Shown here: piece after piece, positions 26,219-34,796 of the stretch
How the letters are laid out: every line of letters begins with the position of its first letter
How positions within the stretch are numbered: position 1 is the first letter of the stretch
Assembly (NCBI RefSeq): GCF_002292295.1
Contig: NZ_DBBS01000016.1
Location: forward strand, 1 to 64,000
DNA from: Sphingomonas sp. UBA978
Lineage (GTDB): Bacteria; Pseudomonadota; Alphaproteobacteria; Sphingomonadales; Sphingomonadaceae
DNA length: 64,000 nucleotides
Reading direction: 5' to 3'
Translations under genes and position numbers: made by a program
The notes under the pieces: model-generated
Told to the model about the DNA's origin: nothing
The model's database searches: none
What the model saw: only the letters and a program-made list of their open reading frames with translations

Positions 26219-28699
26219 ATGAAAGCGGCGGTCACCGCGGTCCTCGGGCCGACCAATACCGGGAAGACGCATCTCGCCGTCGAACGGATGTGCGCCCATT
26301 CGAGCGGGATCATGGGCTTTCCGCTGCGGCTGCTCGCGCGCGAGGTCTATGATCGCGTCGTCCGGCTGAAGGGGCCCGAGCAGGTCGCGCTGGTCACCGG
26401 CGAAGAGAAGATCATGCCGCCGAACGCGCGCTGGTTCCTGTGCACCGCCGAATCGATGCCCGAGCACGATGCCGCCTTCGTCGCGCTGGACGAGGCGCAG
26501 CTGGGGACCGATGCCGAGCGCGGCCATGTCTTCACCGACCGGCTGCTGCGGCGGCGCGGGCGCGAGGAGACGATGATCCTGGGATCGGAGGCGCTGCGGC
26601 CGATGATCCGCGATCTGGTGCCGGATGCCGAGATCGTCGGGCGGCCGCGCTTTTCGAAGCTGACCTATGCCGGCGCGAAGAAGATCAGCCGCCTGCCCAA
26701 GCGATCCGCGATCGTCGCGTTCAGCGCCGAGGAGGTCTATGCCGTCGCCGAGATGCTGCGGCGGCTGCGCGGCGGTGCGGCGGTGGTGATGGGCGCGCTC
26801 TCCCCGCGCACCCGCAACGCGCAGGTCGCGATGTTCCAGGCGGGCGAGGTCGACTATCTCGTCGCGACCGACGCGATCGGCATGGGGCTGAACATGGACG
26901 TCGCGCATGTCGCCTTCGCCGGGCTCCACAAGTTCGACGGGCGGCGCAACCGCCGGCTGACGGTGGCGGAAATGGCGCAGATCGCCGGCCGCGCCGGGCG
27001 CCACCAGCGCGACGGCACCTTCGGCGGGGTGGTCGAGGAAGGGCCGGGCGCGTTCCTGCCCGAGGAGGTGTTCGCGATCGAGGAGCATCGCTTTCCGCGG
27101 ATCGAGCACCTCTACTGGCGCAACGGCGAGCCCGATTACGCCAGCATCGACGCGCTGATCGCCAGTCTCGAGCGACGCCCCGAACCGGGCGTGCTGCTCG
27201 CCGCGCCGCAATCGACCGACCTTGCGGTGCTGAAGCGGTTGGCGGACGAGCCATGGGTGCGCGACCGGGCACGCGCGCCGGCGATGGTCAAGCGGTTGTG
27301 GGCGGCGTGCGGCCTGCCCGATTTCCGCAAGCTCGGGATCGACCCGCATGCGCGCTTCGTCAGCCGCGTGTTCGGCTATCTGTCCGAAGGGCGCGGGGTG
27401 GTGCCGAACCAGTGGTTCGCCGACGAGGTGTCGCGGCTCGACACGATCGCTGGCGATGTCGAGACGATCGCTGGCCGCATCGCCGCGATCCGCAGCTGGG
27501 CCTATATCGCGCAGCGGCCCGACTGGCTCGCCGACCCCGCGCACGGCGCCGAACGCACCCGCCAGATCGAGGAGCGGCTGTCCGACGGCCTCCACGCCAG
27601 CCTGACGCAGCGCTTCGTCGACAAGCGCACCACCGCGCTGATCCGCCAGATCGGCGCCGATGCCAGCCTGTTGCCGGTGGTGATCGGGCCGGAGGGCGAG
27701 GTGCTGGTCGAGGATCATCCGATCGGGCGGCTGGACGGATTCCGCTTCACCGTCGATCCGGCAGCGCGCGCGGGCGACCGCCGGCTGCTGCTCGCCGCGG
27801 CGGAGAAGCGGCTGACCGGCGAACGCACCCGGCGCGCCGAGGCGCTGGTCGCGGCGGAGGATGCGGCGTTCGCGCTCGATGGGCCGCGGATCGTGTGGAG
27901 CGGGCATGCGGTGGCGCAGTTGACGCCCGGACCGTCGCTGGCGCGGCCGCAGCTGAAGCTGGACCGCGATCTCGATTGCCTCGGCAAGGCGCAGCGCGAG
28001 GCCGTGCAGGCGCGGCTGGCGCGCTGGCTGGCGGCGGCGATGGCGCGCCATGTGCCGGCGCTGGCCGCGTTGGCCGAGGCGGCGCGCGATCCGCAGGCGA
28101 CGCCGGCGCTGCGCGTCGTCGCGGGCGAACTGGAGGCGGCGGGCGGGCTGTTCGCGCGGCTTGCCCTGCGCGACCCGCTCGACGCGCTGGATCATGACGA
28201 ACGTAAAAGGCTACGGCGGATCGGCATCACGATCGGCGCACTCGACCTGTTCGATCCGCGGCTGCTCAAGCCCGGTGCGGCGCGCTGGCGGCAGGCGCTG
28301 CTGGCGATCCGCGGCGCGGTGCCGCCGCTGCCGCGCGAGGGCGCGAGCGTGCTGCCGCGCGGTGCGCCGGGGGCGACGCTCGCCACCGGGTTCCGGCCGC
28401 TGGCGGCGCAGGCGGTGCGCGTCGACCTGATCGAGCGGATCGCGCGCGCGGCACATGACGCGCGCCAGGGCCGCAAGCCGTTCGCGCCCGATCCGGCGCT
28501 GGCGACGTCGATGGGCGTCGAGCCGGCGACGTTCGAGCGGCTGATGGCGGAACTGGGGTTCCGCACGATCCGCGGCGACGGCCAGGCGGCGCCGGCCTGG
28601 GTCTGGCACGGCCGCCGTCCGCCCAGACGCGACGAACGACCCGCGCCGCGGCCGACCGGGGCATTTGCGGCGCTAGCGGGCTGGAACCGCCATGGCTGA
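26219..28699 (+). CDS. SUV3-like DExH/D RNA helicase
   Basis: About 826 residues. The Walker A motif GPTNTGKTH at residues 9-17 and the LDEAQLG box are the signature of the Suv3 family (mitochondrial RNA degradosome helicase and bacterial relatives). The second RecA domain carries ATDAIGMGLNMD and QIAGRAGRH. The C-terminal 400 residues are alpha-helical with low similarity. It probably unwinds RNA during decay or ribosome metabolism. ATG 26219 is chosen because the Walker A motif must lie near the N-terminus; the longer frame runs into the repeat. The 3' end overlaps the S4-domain gene by eight bases. Confidence 0.87.
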   Translation: MKAAVTAVLGPTNTGKTHLAVERMCAHSSGIMGFPLRLLAREVYDRVVRLKGPEQVALVTGEEKIMPPNARWFLCTAESMPEHDAAFVALDEAQLGTDAERGHVFTDRLLRRRGREETMILGSEALRPMIRDLVPDAEIVGRPRFSKLTYAGAKKISRLPKRSAIVAFSAEEVYAVAEMLRRLRGGAAVVMGALSPRTRNAQVAMFQAGEVDYLVATDAIGMGLNMDVAHVAFAGLHKFDGRRNRRLTVAEMAQIAGRAGRHQRDGTFGGVVEEGPGAFLPEEVFAIEEHRFPRIEHLYWRNGEPDYASIDALIASLERRPEPGVLLAAPQSTDLAVLKRLADEPWVRDRARAPAMVKRLWAACGLPDFRKLGIDPHARFVSRVFGYLSEGRGVVPNQWFADEVSRLDTIAGDVETIAGRIAAIRSWAYIAQRPDWLADPAHGAERTRQIEERLSDGLHASLTQRFVDKRTTALIRQIGADASLLPVVIGPEGEVLVEDHPIGRLDGFRFTVDPAARAGDRRLLLAAAEKRLTGERTRRAEALVAAEDAAFALDGPRIVWSGHAVAQLTPGPSLARPQLKLDRDLDCLGKAQREAVQARLARWLAAAMARHVPALAALAEAARDPQATPALRVVAGELEAAGGLFARLALRDPLDALDHDERKRLRRIGITIGALDLFDPRLLKPGAARWRQALLAIRGAVPPLPREGASVLPRGAPGATLATGFRPLAAQAVRVDLIERIARAAHDARQGRKPFAPDPALATSMGVEPATFERLMAELGFRTIRGDGQAAPAWVWHGRRPPRRDERPAPRPTGAFAALAGWNRHG

Positions 28700-28985
28700 A
28701 CCAAGCATGCGGCTCGACCGCTTCCTGTGGTTCGTACGGATCGCCAAGACCCGACAACGCGCGCAGGAGATCGCCTGCGACGGCCGCATGCGGATCGACG
28801 GCCGCGTCGTCGACCGTAGCGCGGCACCGGTGCGGATCGGCAATATCCTGACCTTTGCAGACGGCAACCGCGTTCGCGTGCTGCGGGTCGAGGCGCTGCC
28901 GACCCGGCGCGGCCCCGCCCCGGAAGCGCAGGCCTGCTATCAGGAGCTGGTCGCAAACGTATCGCAATCGCCCCCTATCGATTGA
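28692..28985 (+). CDS. S4 domain RNA-binding protein (Hsp15-like)
   Basis: About 97 residues. The S4 fold starts at once: MRLDRFLWFVRIAKTRQRAQEIACDGRMRIDGRVVDRS. Hsp15 (HslR) binds stalled 50S subunits carrying nascent chains and returns them to the cycle. Overlap with the upstream RNA helicase gene indicates an operon, and a shared role in RNA or ribosome handling is a fair guess. Confidence 0.87.
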   Translation: MAEPSMRLDRFLWFVRIAKTRQRAQEIACDGRMRIDGRVVDRSAAPVRIGNILTFADGNRVRVLRVEALPTRRGPAPEAQACYQELVANVSQSPPID

Positions 28986-29068
28986 CGTGGAGGGGAACGG
29001 GGCATAGCAGCCTCGCGTTCATACCCGGCCTCGCGTGAGGTCGCGCTATAAGGCCGCAAGGAACCCGC

Positions 29069-29410
29069 ATGACCTACGTCGTCACCGATGCCTGCATCCG
29101 CTGCAAGTATATGGACTGCGTGGAGGTGTGTCCGGTCGATTGCTTCTATGAGGGCGAGAATATGCTCGTCATCAACCCCAGCGAATGCATCGACTGCGGC
29201 GTGTGCGAGCCGGAATGCCCGGCCGAGGCGATCCTGCCGGATACCGAATCCGGGCTGGAGCAGTGGCTGGAGCTCAATACCACCTTCTCCGCGCAATGGC
29301 CGAACGTCACGCGCAAGCTGGACCAGACCCCGCCCGACGCGGATGCGATGAAGGGCGTCGAGAACAAATACGACCAGTTCTTCTCCCCCGAACCCGGCGC
29401 GGGCGACTGA
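29069..29410 (+). CDS. fdxA: Seven-iron ferredoxin FdxA
   Basis: About 113 residues. Cysteines C9, C12, C17, C21 and C25 and the second set C40, C43, C46 and C50 (CIDCGVCEPEC) match the 3Fe-4S/4Fe-4S ferredoxins of the FdxA type. The C-terminal extension with NVTRKLDQTPPDAD is typical. It carries electrons in the cytoplasm; in related bacteria the gene sits directly upstream of carD, as here. A promoter is probably in the 83-base gap after the S4 gene. Confidence 0.95.
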   Translation: MTYVVTDACIRCKYMDCVEVCPVDCFYEGENMLVINPSECIDCGVCEPECPAEAILPDTESGLEQWLELNTTFSAQWPNVTRKLDQTPPDADAMKGVENKYDQFFSPEPGAGD

Positions 29411-29508
29411 GGGCCGGAAATCTGCGGGAAAAAGCCGATCTGCGTCAGTCTGACTGACCGATCCGCGCTGGTAATTTTATTGCGAGTGTGTTAAAAGGGT
29501 CCATGACG

Positions 29509-29526
29509 GGCATGACGAGTCATGCC
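29509..29526. promoter_or_regulatory. Palindrome in the carD upstream region
   Basis: Arms GGCATGAC (29509-29516) and GTCATGCC (29519-29526) form an 18-bp palindrome, about 103 bases upstream of the carD start and just after an AT-rich stretch (29471-29496) that may hold the promoter. An extra CATGAC half-site precedes it at 29502. It could be an operator or a hairpin at the start of the carD leader. Confidence 0.4.
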
Positions 29527-29628
29527 TGCTCAGGAGACACTCGTACCAACCATCCTCGTCGGTCCCGACCAGCGCTGTGCCGCCACGGACCGTCCACGAC
29601 GAGCGATGCGACCCAGAAAGGCCCGTTC

Positions 29629-30162
29629 ATGGCTGCCAAGGCATTGTCCTTCGATGTCGGTGATTACGTCGTTTATCCGAAGCATGGCGTGGGCCGTGTG
29701 ATCGAGCTGCAGAAGCAGGAGATCGCCGGAACCAGCCTCGAGCTGTACGTGCTCCGTTTCGAAAAGGAGCGCATGACGCTCCGCGTCCCCACCAACAAGG
29801 CCGAGTCGGTTGGCATGCGCAAGCTGTCGTCGGACAAGACGATGCGCGAGGCGATGGAGACGCTGAAGGGCAAGCCCAAGGTCAAGCGCACCATGTGGTC
29901 GCGCCGCGCGCAGGAATATGAGGCGAAGATCAATTCGGGCGACCTCGCGTCGATCGCCGAAGTGGTCCGCGACCTGTTCCGGGCCGACGACCAGCCCGAG
30001 CAGAGCTATTCGGAGCGCCAGATCTTCGAGGCGGCATGCAGCCGCCTCGCCCGCGAACTCGCCGCGATGGAAGAGGTCGACGAGCCCAAGGCGCAGGAGA
30101 AGATCCTCGACATCCTCCGCGCCGCGGCGGCGATCTACAACAAGGAGAAGGTGCCGGCATAA
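29629..30162 (+). CDS. carD: CarD-family transcriptional regulator
   Basis: About 177 residues. The N-terminal RNA-polymerase-interacting Tudor-like domain reads FDVGDYVVYPKHGVGRV; a basic helical DNA-binding part follows (KPKVKRTMWSRRAQEYEAKINSGD). CarD binds RNA polymerase beta and stabilises the open complex at promoters including those of rRNA. The start is set at ATG 29629, after AAAGG, because the extra upstream frame contains no family sequence. The leader is long (218 bases from fdxA) and includes a palindrome. A clear intrinsic terminator follows. Confidence 0.94.
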   Translation: MAAKALSFDVGDYVVYPKHGVGRVIELQKQEIAGTSLELYVLRFEKERMTLRVPTNKAESVGMRKLSSDKTMREAMETLKGKPKVKRTMWSRRAQEYEAKINSGDLASIAEVVRDLFRADDQPEQSYSERQIFEAACSRLARELAAMEEVDEPKAQEKILDILRAAAAIYNKEKVPA

Positions 30163-30194
30163 GTCCGGCACCTCATCTCGAGGTTGCGACAGGA

Positions 30195-30221
30195 GGCGGT
30201 CCCGCGAGGGGCCGCCTTTTT
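30195..30221 (+). terminator. Rho-independent terminator of carD
   Basis: Arms GGCGGTCCC and GGGGCCGCC (one G-T pair) close a GCGA tetraloop and are followed by five T, starting 33 bases after the carD stop codon. Confidence 0.92.
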
Positions 30222-30319
30222 CGTACGCGCCGATACCATCCGCCACCGTGGCGAAAAAGCCGTTTACACGTGTAGGCGACGCGCCGTATCATCCGGCTAC
30301 CACAGTAGAGGATGGCCCC

Positions 30320-31045
30320 ATGAAGTCGCTCGCATTCGCCCTGATTCCGCTTGCCGCCGTCGGCGCGATGGCTGCGGAGCGCGACCGGGGGCCGGGGCTG
30401 CAGGGGCAGCGGCAGGGCGAGGCGCTGGTCTATCCGGCACGCGGGTTCGACACGGTCAGCCTGGCGGGCGCCGCCCGTGTGATCGTCCATGCCGGCCCGG
30501 GCTTTTCGGTGCGCGCCGACGGACCGGCGGCAGCCTTTGCTAACTTCCGTGTCGCACTCGACGGGCGGACGCTGGAGGTCGGGCGCCGCTACGACGGGCG
30601 CGACAATCCGCTGGAGCGGCGCATCACCGTCCATGTCACGCTGCCGACGCTGGCGGCGGCGAGCGTCGGCGGATCGGGCAGCATCGACGCCGATCGCGCC
30701 GCCGGCCCGCGCTTTTCGGGGTCGGTCGGGGGATCGGGCAACCTGCGAATCGCGCGGATAGACGCGCAGGATGCGGAGCTGAGCATCGGTGGTTCGGGCG
30801 CGATCCGGGCCGCCGGCACGGTCGGCGCGCTGAAGGCCAGCATCGGCGGTTCGGGCACGCTCGACGCGCCGGCACTGCGCGCCACCCGTGCCGATGTCTC
30901 GGTCGGCGGATCGGGCGGCGTCCGTGCGGCCGTGACGGGCGACGCCCGCGTCTCGATGGCCGGCAGCGGCAGCGTCGATCTGGGGCCTCAGGCGCGGTGC
31001 CGGGTCAGCAAGGTCGGCAGCGGCAAGGTGCGCTGCGGCGGCTGA
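30320..31045 (+). CDS. Head-GIN domain protein (DUF2807), first of three
   Basis: About 241 residues. A signal peptide (MKSLAFALIPLAAVGAMAA) precedes the DUF2807 putative auto-transporter adhesin head-GIN fold: a single-strand beta-helix in which (S/G)IGGSG or SVGGSG recurs about every 20 residues. Such proteins are periplasmic or surface-located; their function is not established. The end VSKVGSGKVRCGG carries a conserved Cys shared with the next two genes. It starts a three-gene run of the same family. Confidence 0.82.
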   Translation: MKSLAFALIPLAAVGAMAAERDRGPGLQGQRQGEALVYPARGFDTVSLAGAARVIVHAGPGFSVRADGPAAAFANFRVALDGRTLEVGRRYDGRDNPLERRITVHVTLPTLAAASVGGSGSIDADRAAGPRFSGSVGGSGNLRIARIDAQDAELSIGGSGAIRAAGTVGALKASIGGSGTLDAPALRATRADVSVGGSGGVRAAVTGDARVSMAGSGSVDLGPQARCRVSKVGSGKVRCGG

Positions 31046-31062
31046 TCGGCCGCACTTGCCTG

Positions 31063-31104
31063 TCCTCTTGTTGTGTATTATACGGACAACACACAACAAG
31101 AGGA
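31063..31104 (+). promoter_or_regulatory. Perfect 14-bp hairpin overlapping a ribosome binding site
   Basis: Arms TCCTCTTGTTGTGT (31063-31076) and ACACAACAAGAGGA (31091-31104) are fully complementary and flank a 14-nt AT-rich loop. The right arm includes the AAGAGGA ribosome binding site of the gene starting at 31111. In RNA the stem would hide that site; as DNA it is a good dimer operator. The loop holds TATTATAC-like bases that could also serve as a -10 box. Confidence 0.72.
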
Positions 31105-31110
31105 TCGGAC

Positions 31111-31845
31111 ATGCGCTACGGGGCGATCGTGATGCTGGCGGCGACGGGATCGCTCGCCGCCTGTTCCATGGGCAGCGACGACGGGCCCGGCATCGCGCCG
31201 ACCGGCAGCGGCACCACCCGCAGCTATGCCGCCGACGGTTTCTCGAAGATCGCGCTCGGCGGCAGTGACGATGTCGACGTGCGCGCCGGCACCGGCTTTT
31301 CGGTACGCGCCGAGGGACCGAGCGACGAACTGGACCGGCTGCGCATCGCCCGGGACGGCGAGACACTGGAGATCGGCCGCAAGCGCAACACCTTCGGCTT
31401 CGGCTTCGGCCGGGGATCGAAGGTCAAGGTCTATGTCACCCTGCCCCGCCTCGCCGAGGGGAACGTCGCCGGATCGGGCACGATGGCGGTCGACCGTATT
31501 GAGGGCGGCAGCTTCGAGGCGAATATCGCCGGATCGGGCGACCTCAACATCGCCGCGCTGACCACCGACGAGGCCGAGGTGTCGATCGCCGGATCGGGCA
31601 ACGTCCGCGCCGGCGGCGCGGTCAAGCAGCTACAGGTCGGCATCGCCGGATCGGGCAGCCTCGATGCCGCCGGTCTGCGCGTCGAACGGGCGAAAGTATC
31701 GGTCGCCGGATCGGGCAATGTCCGCGCGGCCGTGTCCGGCGAGGCGAAGGTCGAGCTGCTCGGATCAGGCGACGTCGATTTGGGTGCCACGGCGACGTGC
31801 AAGGTCGAGAAGATGGGGTCAGGCTCGGTGCGCTGCGGGCGCTAG
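31111..31845 (+). CDS. Head-GIN domain lipoprotein (DUF2807), second of three
   Basis: About 244 residues. A lipobox (SLAAC, Cys18) marks it as a lipoprotein. The body is a DUF2807 beta-helix with IAGSG or VAGSG recurring about every 18-20 residues. It resembles its upstream neighbour in layout, including the ending with a conserved Cys-Arg-Cys-type tail (TCKVEKMGSGSVRCGR), so a tandem duplication followed by divergence is likely. Its ribosome binding site lies in the arm of a strong hairpin, which may control translation. Confidence 0.82.
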   Translation: MRYGAIVMLAATGSLAACSMGSDDGPGIAPTGSGTTRSYAADGFSKIALGGSDDVDVRAGTGFSVRAEGPSDELDRLRIARDGETLEIGRKRNTFGFGFGRGSKVKVYVTLPRLAEGNVAGSGTMAVDRIEGGSFEANIAGSGDLNIAALTTDEAEVSIAGSGNVRAGGAVKQLQVGIAGSGSLDAAGLRVERAKVSVAGSGNVRAAVSGEAKVELLGSGDVDLGATATCKVEKMGSGSVRCGR

Positions 31846-31871
31846 TGTCGACGTTCCGGCGTTGCGCGCGC

Positions 31872-31892
31872 CCCTCTTCCGCCGGGAGAGGG
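31872..31892. repeat. CCCTCTYCC-type hairpin
   Basis: Arms CCCTCTTCC (31872-31880) and GGGAGAGGG (31884-31892) with a GCC loop, one G-T pair. The same hairpin with perfect arms recurs at 60537-60557. It lies 27 bases after the second GIN gene and may end its mRNA. Confidence 0.6.
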
Positions 31893-31966
31893 ACGGGATG
31901 GCGAACGGGGTCAGCGCAGGACGATCCCGACTTGCCCCCGCGTCGTGCCGGTGCGACCCTCGCATC

Positions 31967-32668
31967 ATGCTTCGCCTCCTCCCTGCCCTTCTCCTGCTGG
32001 TCCCCGCCGCCGCGTCCGCCGACGAGCGCCGCGTCAATCTGGGGAGTTTCGAGAAACTGCGCGTGGATGGCGCGTTCGACGTCACCGTCACCACCGGGGG
32101 ATCGCCCGGCGCTACGGTGACCGCGGATCGTGGGGTGATCGGTGACATCGACCTGCATGCCGAAGGCACGACGCTGACCGTCCGGCGCAACACGACGGGC
32201 CGGTGGAGCGAACAGTGGCAGGCCGCGGCGACGTCACCGGTGAAGATCATGCTGACCACCCCGCGGCTGGCCGGCGTCGCCGTGGTCGGCGGCGGGCGGG
32301 TCGCGGTGTCGCGGCTGACCGGTACGCGGATCGATCTGGTGGCGACCGGCAGCGGTGCGATCGCCGCCGGCACGGTGGCGGGCGACCAGCTCAACGTCCA
32401 GCTGGTCGGCGAGGGCAAGGTTACCGTCGCCGGCCGCGTCGCGACAGCGCGGCTGCTCGCCAACGGATCGGGCGCGATCGACGCCGGCGCGCTGGATGCG
32501 GGCGACCTCACCGCGCATCTCGATGGACTGGGATCGATCGCCGCCCGCGCGCGCTACACTGCGCAGCTGTCGAGCAGCGGCCTCGGAACGATCAGCGTCG
32601 CCGGGCGACCGAAATGCCGCGTTGCCGCCAGCGCCGGCGCGCCGGTGACCTGCGGCACGGCGCCCTAA
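31967..32668 (+). CDS. Head-GIN domain protein (DUF2807), third of three
   Basis: About 233 residues. Signal peptide (MLRLLPALLLLVPAAASA), then a DUF2807 domain: NLGSFEKLRVDGAFDVTVT followed by strands with ATGSGAIAAGT and ANGSGAIDAGA repeats. The repeats are less regular than in the two genes upstream. The ATG 31967 start is chosen because the signal peptide begins there. It probably forms a functional set with the two upstream genes, though a 121-base gap with a hairpin may allow separate expression. Confidence 0.8.
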   Translation: MLRLLPALLLLVPAAASADERRVNLGSFEKLRVDGAFDVTVTTGGSPGATVTADRGVIGDIDLHAEGTTLTVRRNTTGRWSEQWQAAATSPVKIMLTTPRLAGVAVVGGGRVAVSRLTGTRIDLVATGSGAIAAGTVAGDQLNVQLVGEGKVTVAGRVATARLLANGSGAIDAGALDAGDLTAHLDGLGSIAARARYTAQLSSSGLGTISVAGRPKCRVAASAGAPVTCGTAP

Positions 32669-32675
32669 CCGCCGG

Positions 32676-33098
32676 TCAGATCAGCGCGAGTTCGGCCAGC
32701 TTGCCGACTAGAGCCGGGGGCATCGCGGCAAGGCCGTCCGCCTCGCCGCCCAGATCGGCCGGGGCATCCGCCGCCTCGAGATAACGCCAGCCCTGATGCG
32801 CGCGCTTGGGGCGGGCCTGTACCAGCACGAGCACGGGATCGATGTGGATCGCGACGCGGCCGCCCTCCGCCTCGCCGAAGCCGAGGATCGGCGAACGGGC
32901 GACGAGCTGGTGCTTCAGGATCCAGAACAGGGAGCCCTGCCCCGCCACCTCCTCGTGCCGCTTGGGCAAATAGCGCGTGGTAAGGAACACCGGGCCGTCG
33001 GCGGCGCGCAGGGTCAGACGCTCGGCGAGATGCTCGACGCTGGTCGCGCCGAAGGCCACTTTGGTGAGGTGCAGCATGGACATGGCGATGTGGGTCAT
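32676..33098 (-). CDS. DUF1489 family protein
   Basis: About 140 residues. MLHLTKVAFGATSVEHLAERL at the start and the later TTRYLPKRHEEV and SLFWILKHQLVARSPILGF are characteristic of DUF1489, a small soluble family of alphaproteobacteria with unknown role. The start is placed at MTHIAMS; starting at an internal Met (MSMLHLTK) would also give a full domain. It converges on the third GIN gene (gap of 7 bases) and lies downstream of mgtE across a palindromic region. Confidence 0.78.
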   Translation of the reverse strand: MTHIAMSMLHLTKVAFGATSVEHLAERLTLRAADGPVFLTTRYLPKRHEEVAGQGSLFWILKHQLVARSPILGFGEAEGGRVAIHIDPVLVLVQARPKRAHQGWRYLEAADAPADLGGEADGLAAMPPALVGKLAELALI

Positions 33099-33115
33099 GC
33101 CCGCACCGCCCGCAA

Positions 33116-33273
33116 GGCGCCTAGGGCCGATCGCCATTCAGAAGATGGCGTGCCGAAAACGGTGGTTTCGTGTGACCCGGAGCACAGCGTACTTCCGGTA
33201 CGCGAGCACCGGAAGCGCGCGAAACCGCCGTTTGCAGGCCGTCAGGGCTGAATGTCAAACGCCCCTAGGCGCC
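33116..33273. repeat. Nested palindromic element between mgtE and the DUF1489 gene
   Basis: Three nested stems: outer GGCGCCTAGGGC (33116-33127) with GCCCCTAGGCGCC (33261-33273, one extra C); middle AAACGGTGGTTTCG (33157-33170) with CGAAACCGCCGTTT (33220-33233); inner GCGTAC (33187-33192) with GTACGC (33198-33203). The outer right arm includes the mgtE stop codon. The layout resembles an interspersed palindromic repeat. Confidence 0.72.
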
Positions 33274-34668
33274 CAGCCCCCACAGGGTCGCCAAGCCGAG
33301 GAACGAGAAGAAGCCCATCACGTCGGTCATCGTCGTCACGAACACCGCGGAGGAGACCGCGGGATCGATGTTGAACCGGTCGAGCGTTACCGGCACGACC
33401 ACGCCGGTGATCCCGGCGATCAGGCTGTTGATGACCATCGCCATCGCGAACACGAGCGACAGATCGGCATTGCCGAAGATGATATAGGTGCCGAGCGCGC
33501 CGATCATGCCCAGCGACAGGCCGTTGGCGATCGCGATGCGGAATTCGCGCACCACCATCCGCCACGTGTTCGAACTGGTCAGCTGGTTGGTCGCGAGCGC
33601 GCGGACCATGACCGCCAGCGTCTGCGTGCCGGCGTTGCCGCCCATCGCCGAGACGATCGGCATCAGCACCGCGAGCAAGGCGAACCGCGCGATCTCACCC
33701 TGGAATAGGCCGACGACCGAGGCGGAGAGCATCGTCGTGCCGAGGTTGATCGTCAGCCAGATCAGCCGCGTGCGGACGGTGAAGCGGATCGGTTCGTTGA
33801 TGTCGCCGTCGCCCGCACCGGACAGCAGCAGCGTATCCTCGCCCGCTTCCTCCTGGATGATGTGGACGATGTCATCGACGGTGATCATGCCGACCAGCCG
33901 GTTCGCCGAATCGACCACCGCGGCGCTGATGAGCGCATATTTCTGGAAGCGGAGCGCGACCTCTTCCTGATCCATGTCGACCGGGATCAGCGTCTGTTCG
34001 CGCTTCATCACGTCGCCGATCGCGATGCTGCGCGGCGTGCGCAGGATCCACGACAGCTGGCAGGTGCCGACCGGGTGATGGCCGGCATCGACGACGAAGA
34101 TTTCCCAGAAGTCGGTCGTCAGCTCTTCGTGATGGCGCAGGAAATCGATCGCGTCGCCGACCGTCCAGTGATCCGGCACCGCGATCAGCTCGCGCTGCAT
34201 CAGGCGGCCGGCGGATTCCTCGGGATAGGACAAAGCCTCCTCGATCGCGGCGCGATCATCGGGGTCCAATGCGCGCAGCACCGCGCGCTGGTCCGCTTCC
34301 TCCATGTCCTCGATGATCGCGACGGCGTCGTCGGTATCGAGTTCGGACGCGAGGTCGGCGACCTGCGTCGGGGTCAGCGCATCGATCAGGTCCTCGCGGA
34401 CGTAATCGTTCATCTCGGCGAAGACGTCGCCGTCGAGCAGGTCGGTCAGCGCCTTGGCGAGGCTGCCGCGATCCTCGTGCGGGGTCAGTTCGAACAGGTC
34501 GGCGATGTCGGCCGGGTGCAGCGGCTCGACCAGTGCGCGCGCCGCCTCGTCGTCGCCGTCGGCGACCGCGTCGAGCACCGCGCGGACGAATTCGGGACGC
34601 AGCCGGTCGTCCTCGTCCAGTTCGTCCTGTTCGACGACGGGGGCGTCGGGAAGCTCGGTGTCGCTCAT
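33265..34668 (-). CDS. mgtE: MgtE-type magnesium transporter
   Basis: About 467 residues. An acidic N-domain (residues 20-130), two CBS domains (about 135-260; GDVMKREQTLIPV, VDSANRLVGMITVDDIVHII) and five C-terminal membrane helices (about 295-467) including the GNAGTQTLAVMVRALA pore motif. MgtE is a Mg2+ channel gated by cytoplasmic Mg2+ bound to the N and CBS domains. A strong GGAAGGAG site precedes the start. It is divergent from the cyclophilin gene. The stop codon lies inside a palindrome. Confidence 0.95.
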   Translation of the reverse strand: MSDTELPDAPVVEQDELDEDDRLRPEFVRAVLDAVADGDDEAARALVEPLHPADIADLFELTPHEDRGSLAKALTDLLDGDVFAEMNDYVREDLIDALTPTQVADLASELDTDDAVAIIEDMEEADQRAVLRALDPDDRAAIEEALSYPEESAGRLMQRELIAVPDHWTVGDAIDFLRHHEELTTDFWEIFVVDAGHHPVGTCQLSWILRTPRSIAIGDVMKREQTLIPVDMDQEEVALRFQKYALISAAVVDSANRLVGMITVDDIVHIIQEEAGEDTLLLSGAGDGDINEPIRFTVRTRLIWLTINLGTTMLSASVVGLFQGEIARFALLAVLMPIVSAMGGNAGTQTLAVMVRALATNQLTSSNTWRMVVREFRIAIANGLSLGMIGALGTYIIFGNADLSLVFAMAMVINSLIAGITGVVVPVTLDRFNIDPAVSSAVFVTTMTDVMGFFSFLGLATLWGLGA

Positions 34669-34796
34669 CGCTGCTCCTTCCCGGTCTGGCGTGCGTGGAG
34701 GGCGTCTAGCCCGCGACGGAACGAATGGCCACCCGCGGAAATTTGCCCTTCGGCACTTGCGACACTAATTGCGCCATCAACCATAAAGGACACACC

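Noticed and set aside
30650..31760. Regular GGATCGGGC-type repeats, considered as CRISPR or satellite DNA
   Set aside because: They encode the recurring IGGSG/IAGSG turn of the head-GIN beta-helix and follow codon periodicity.
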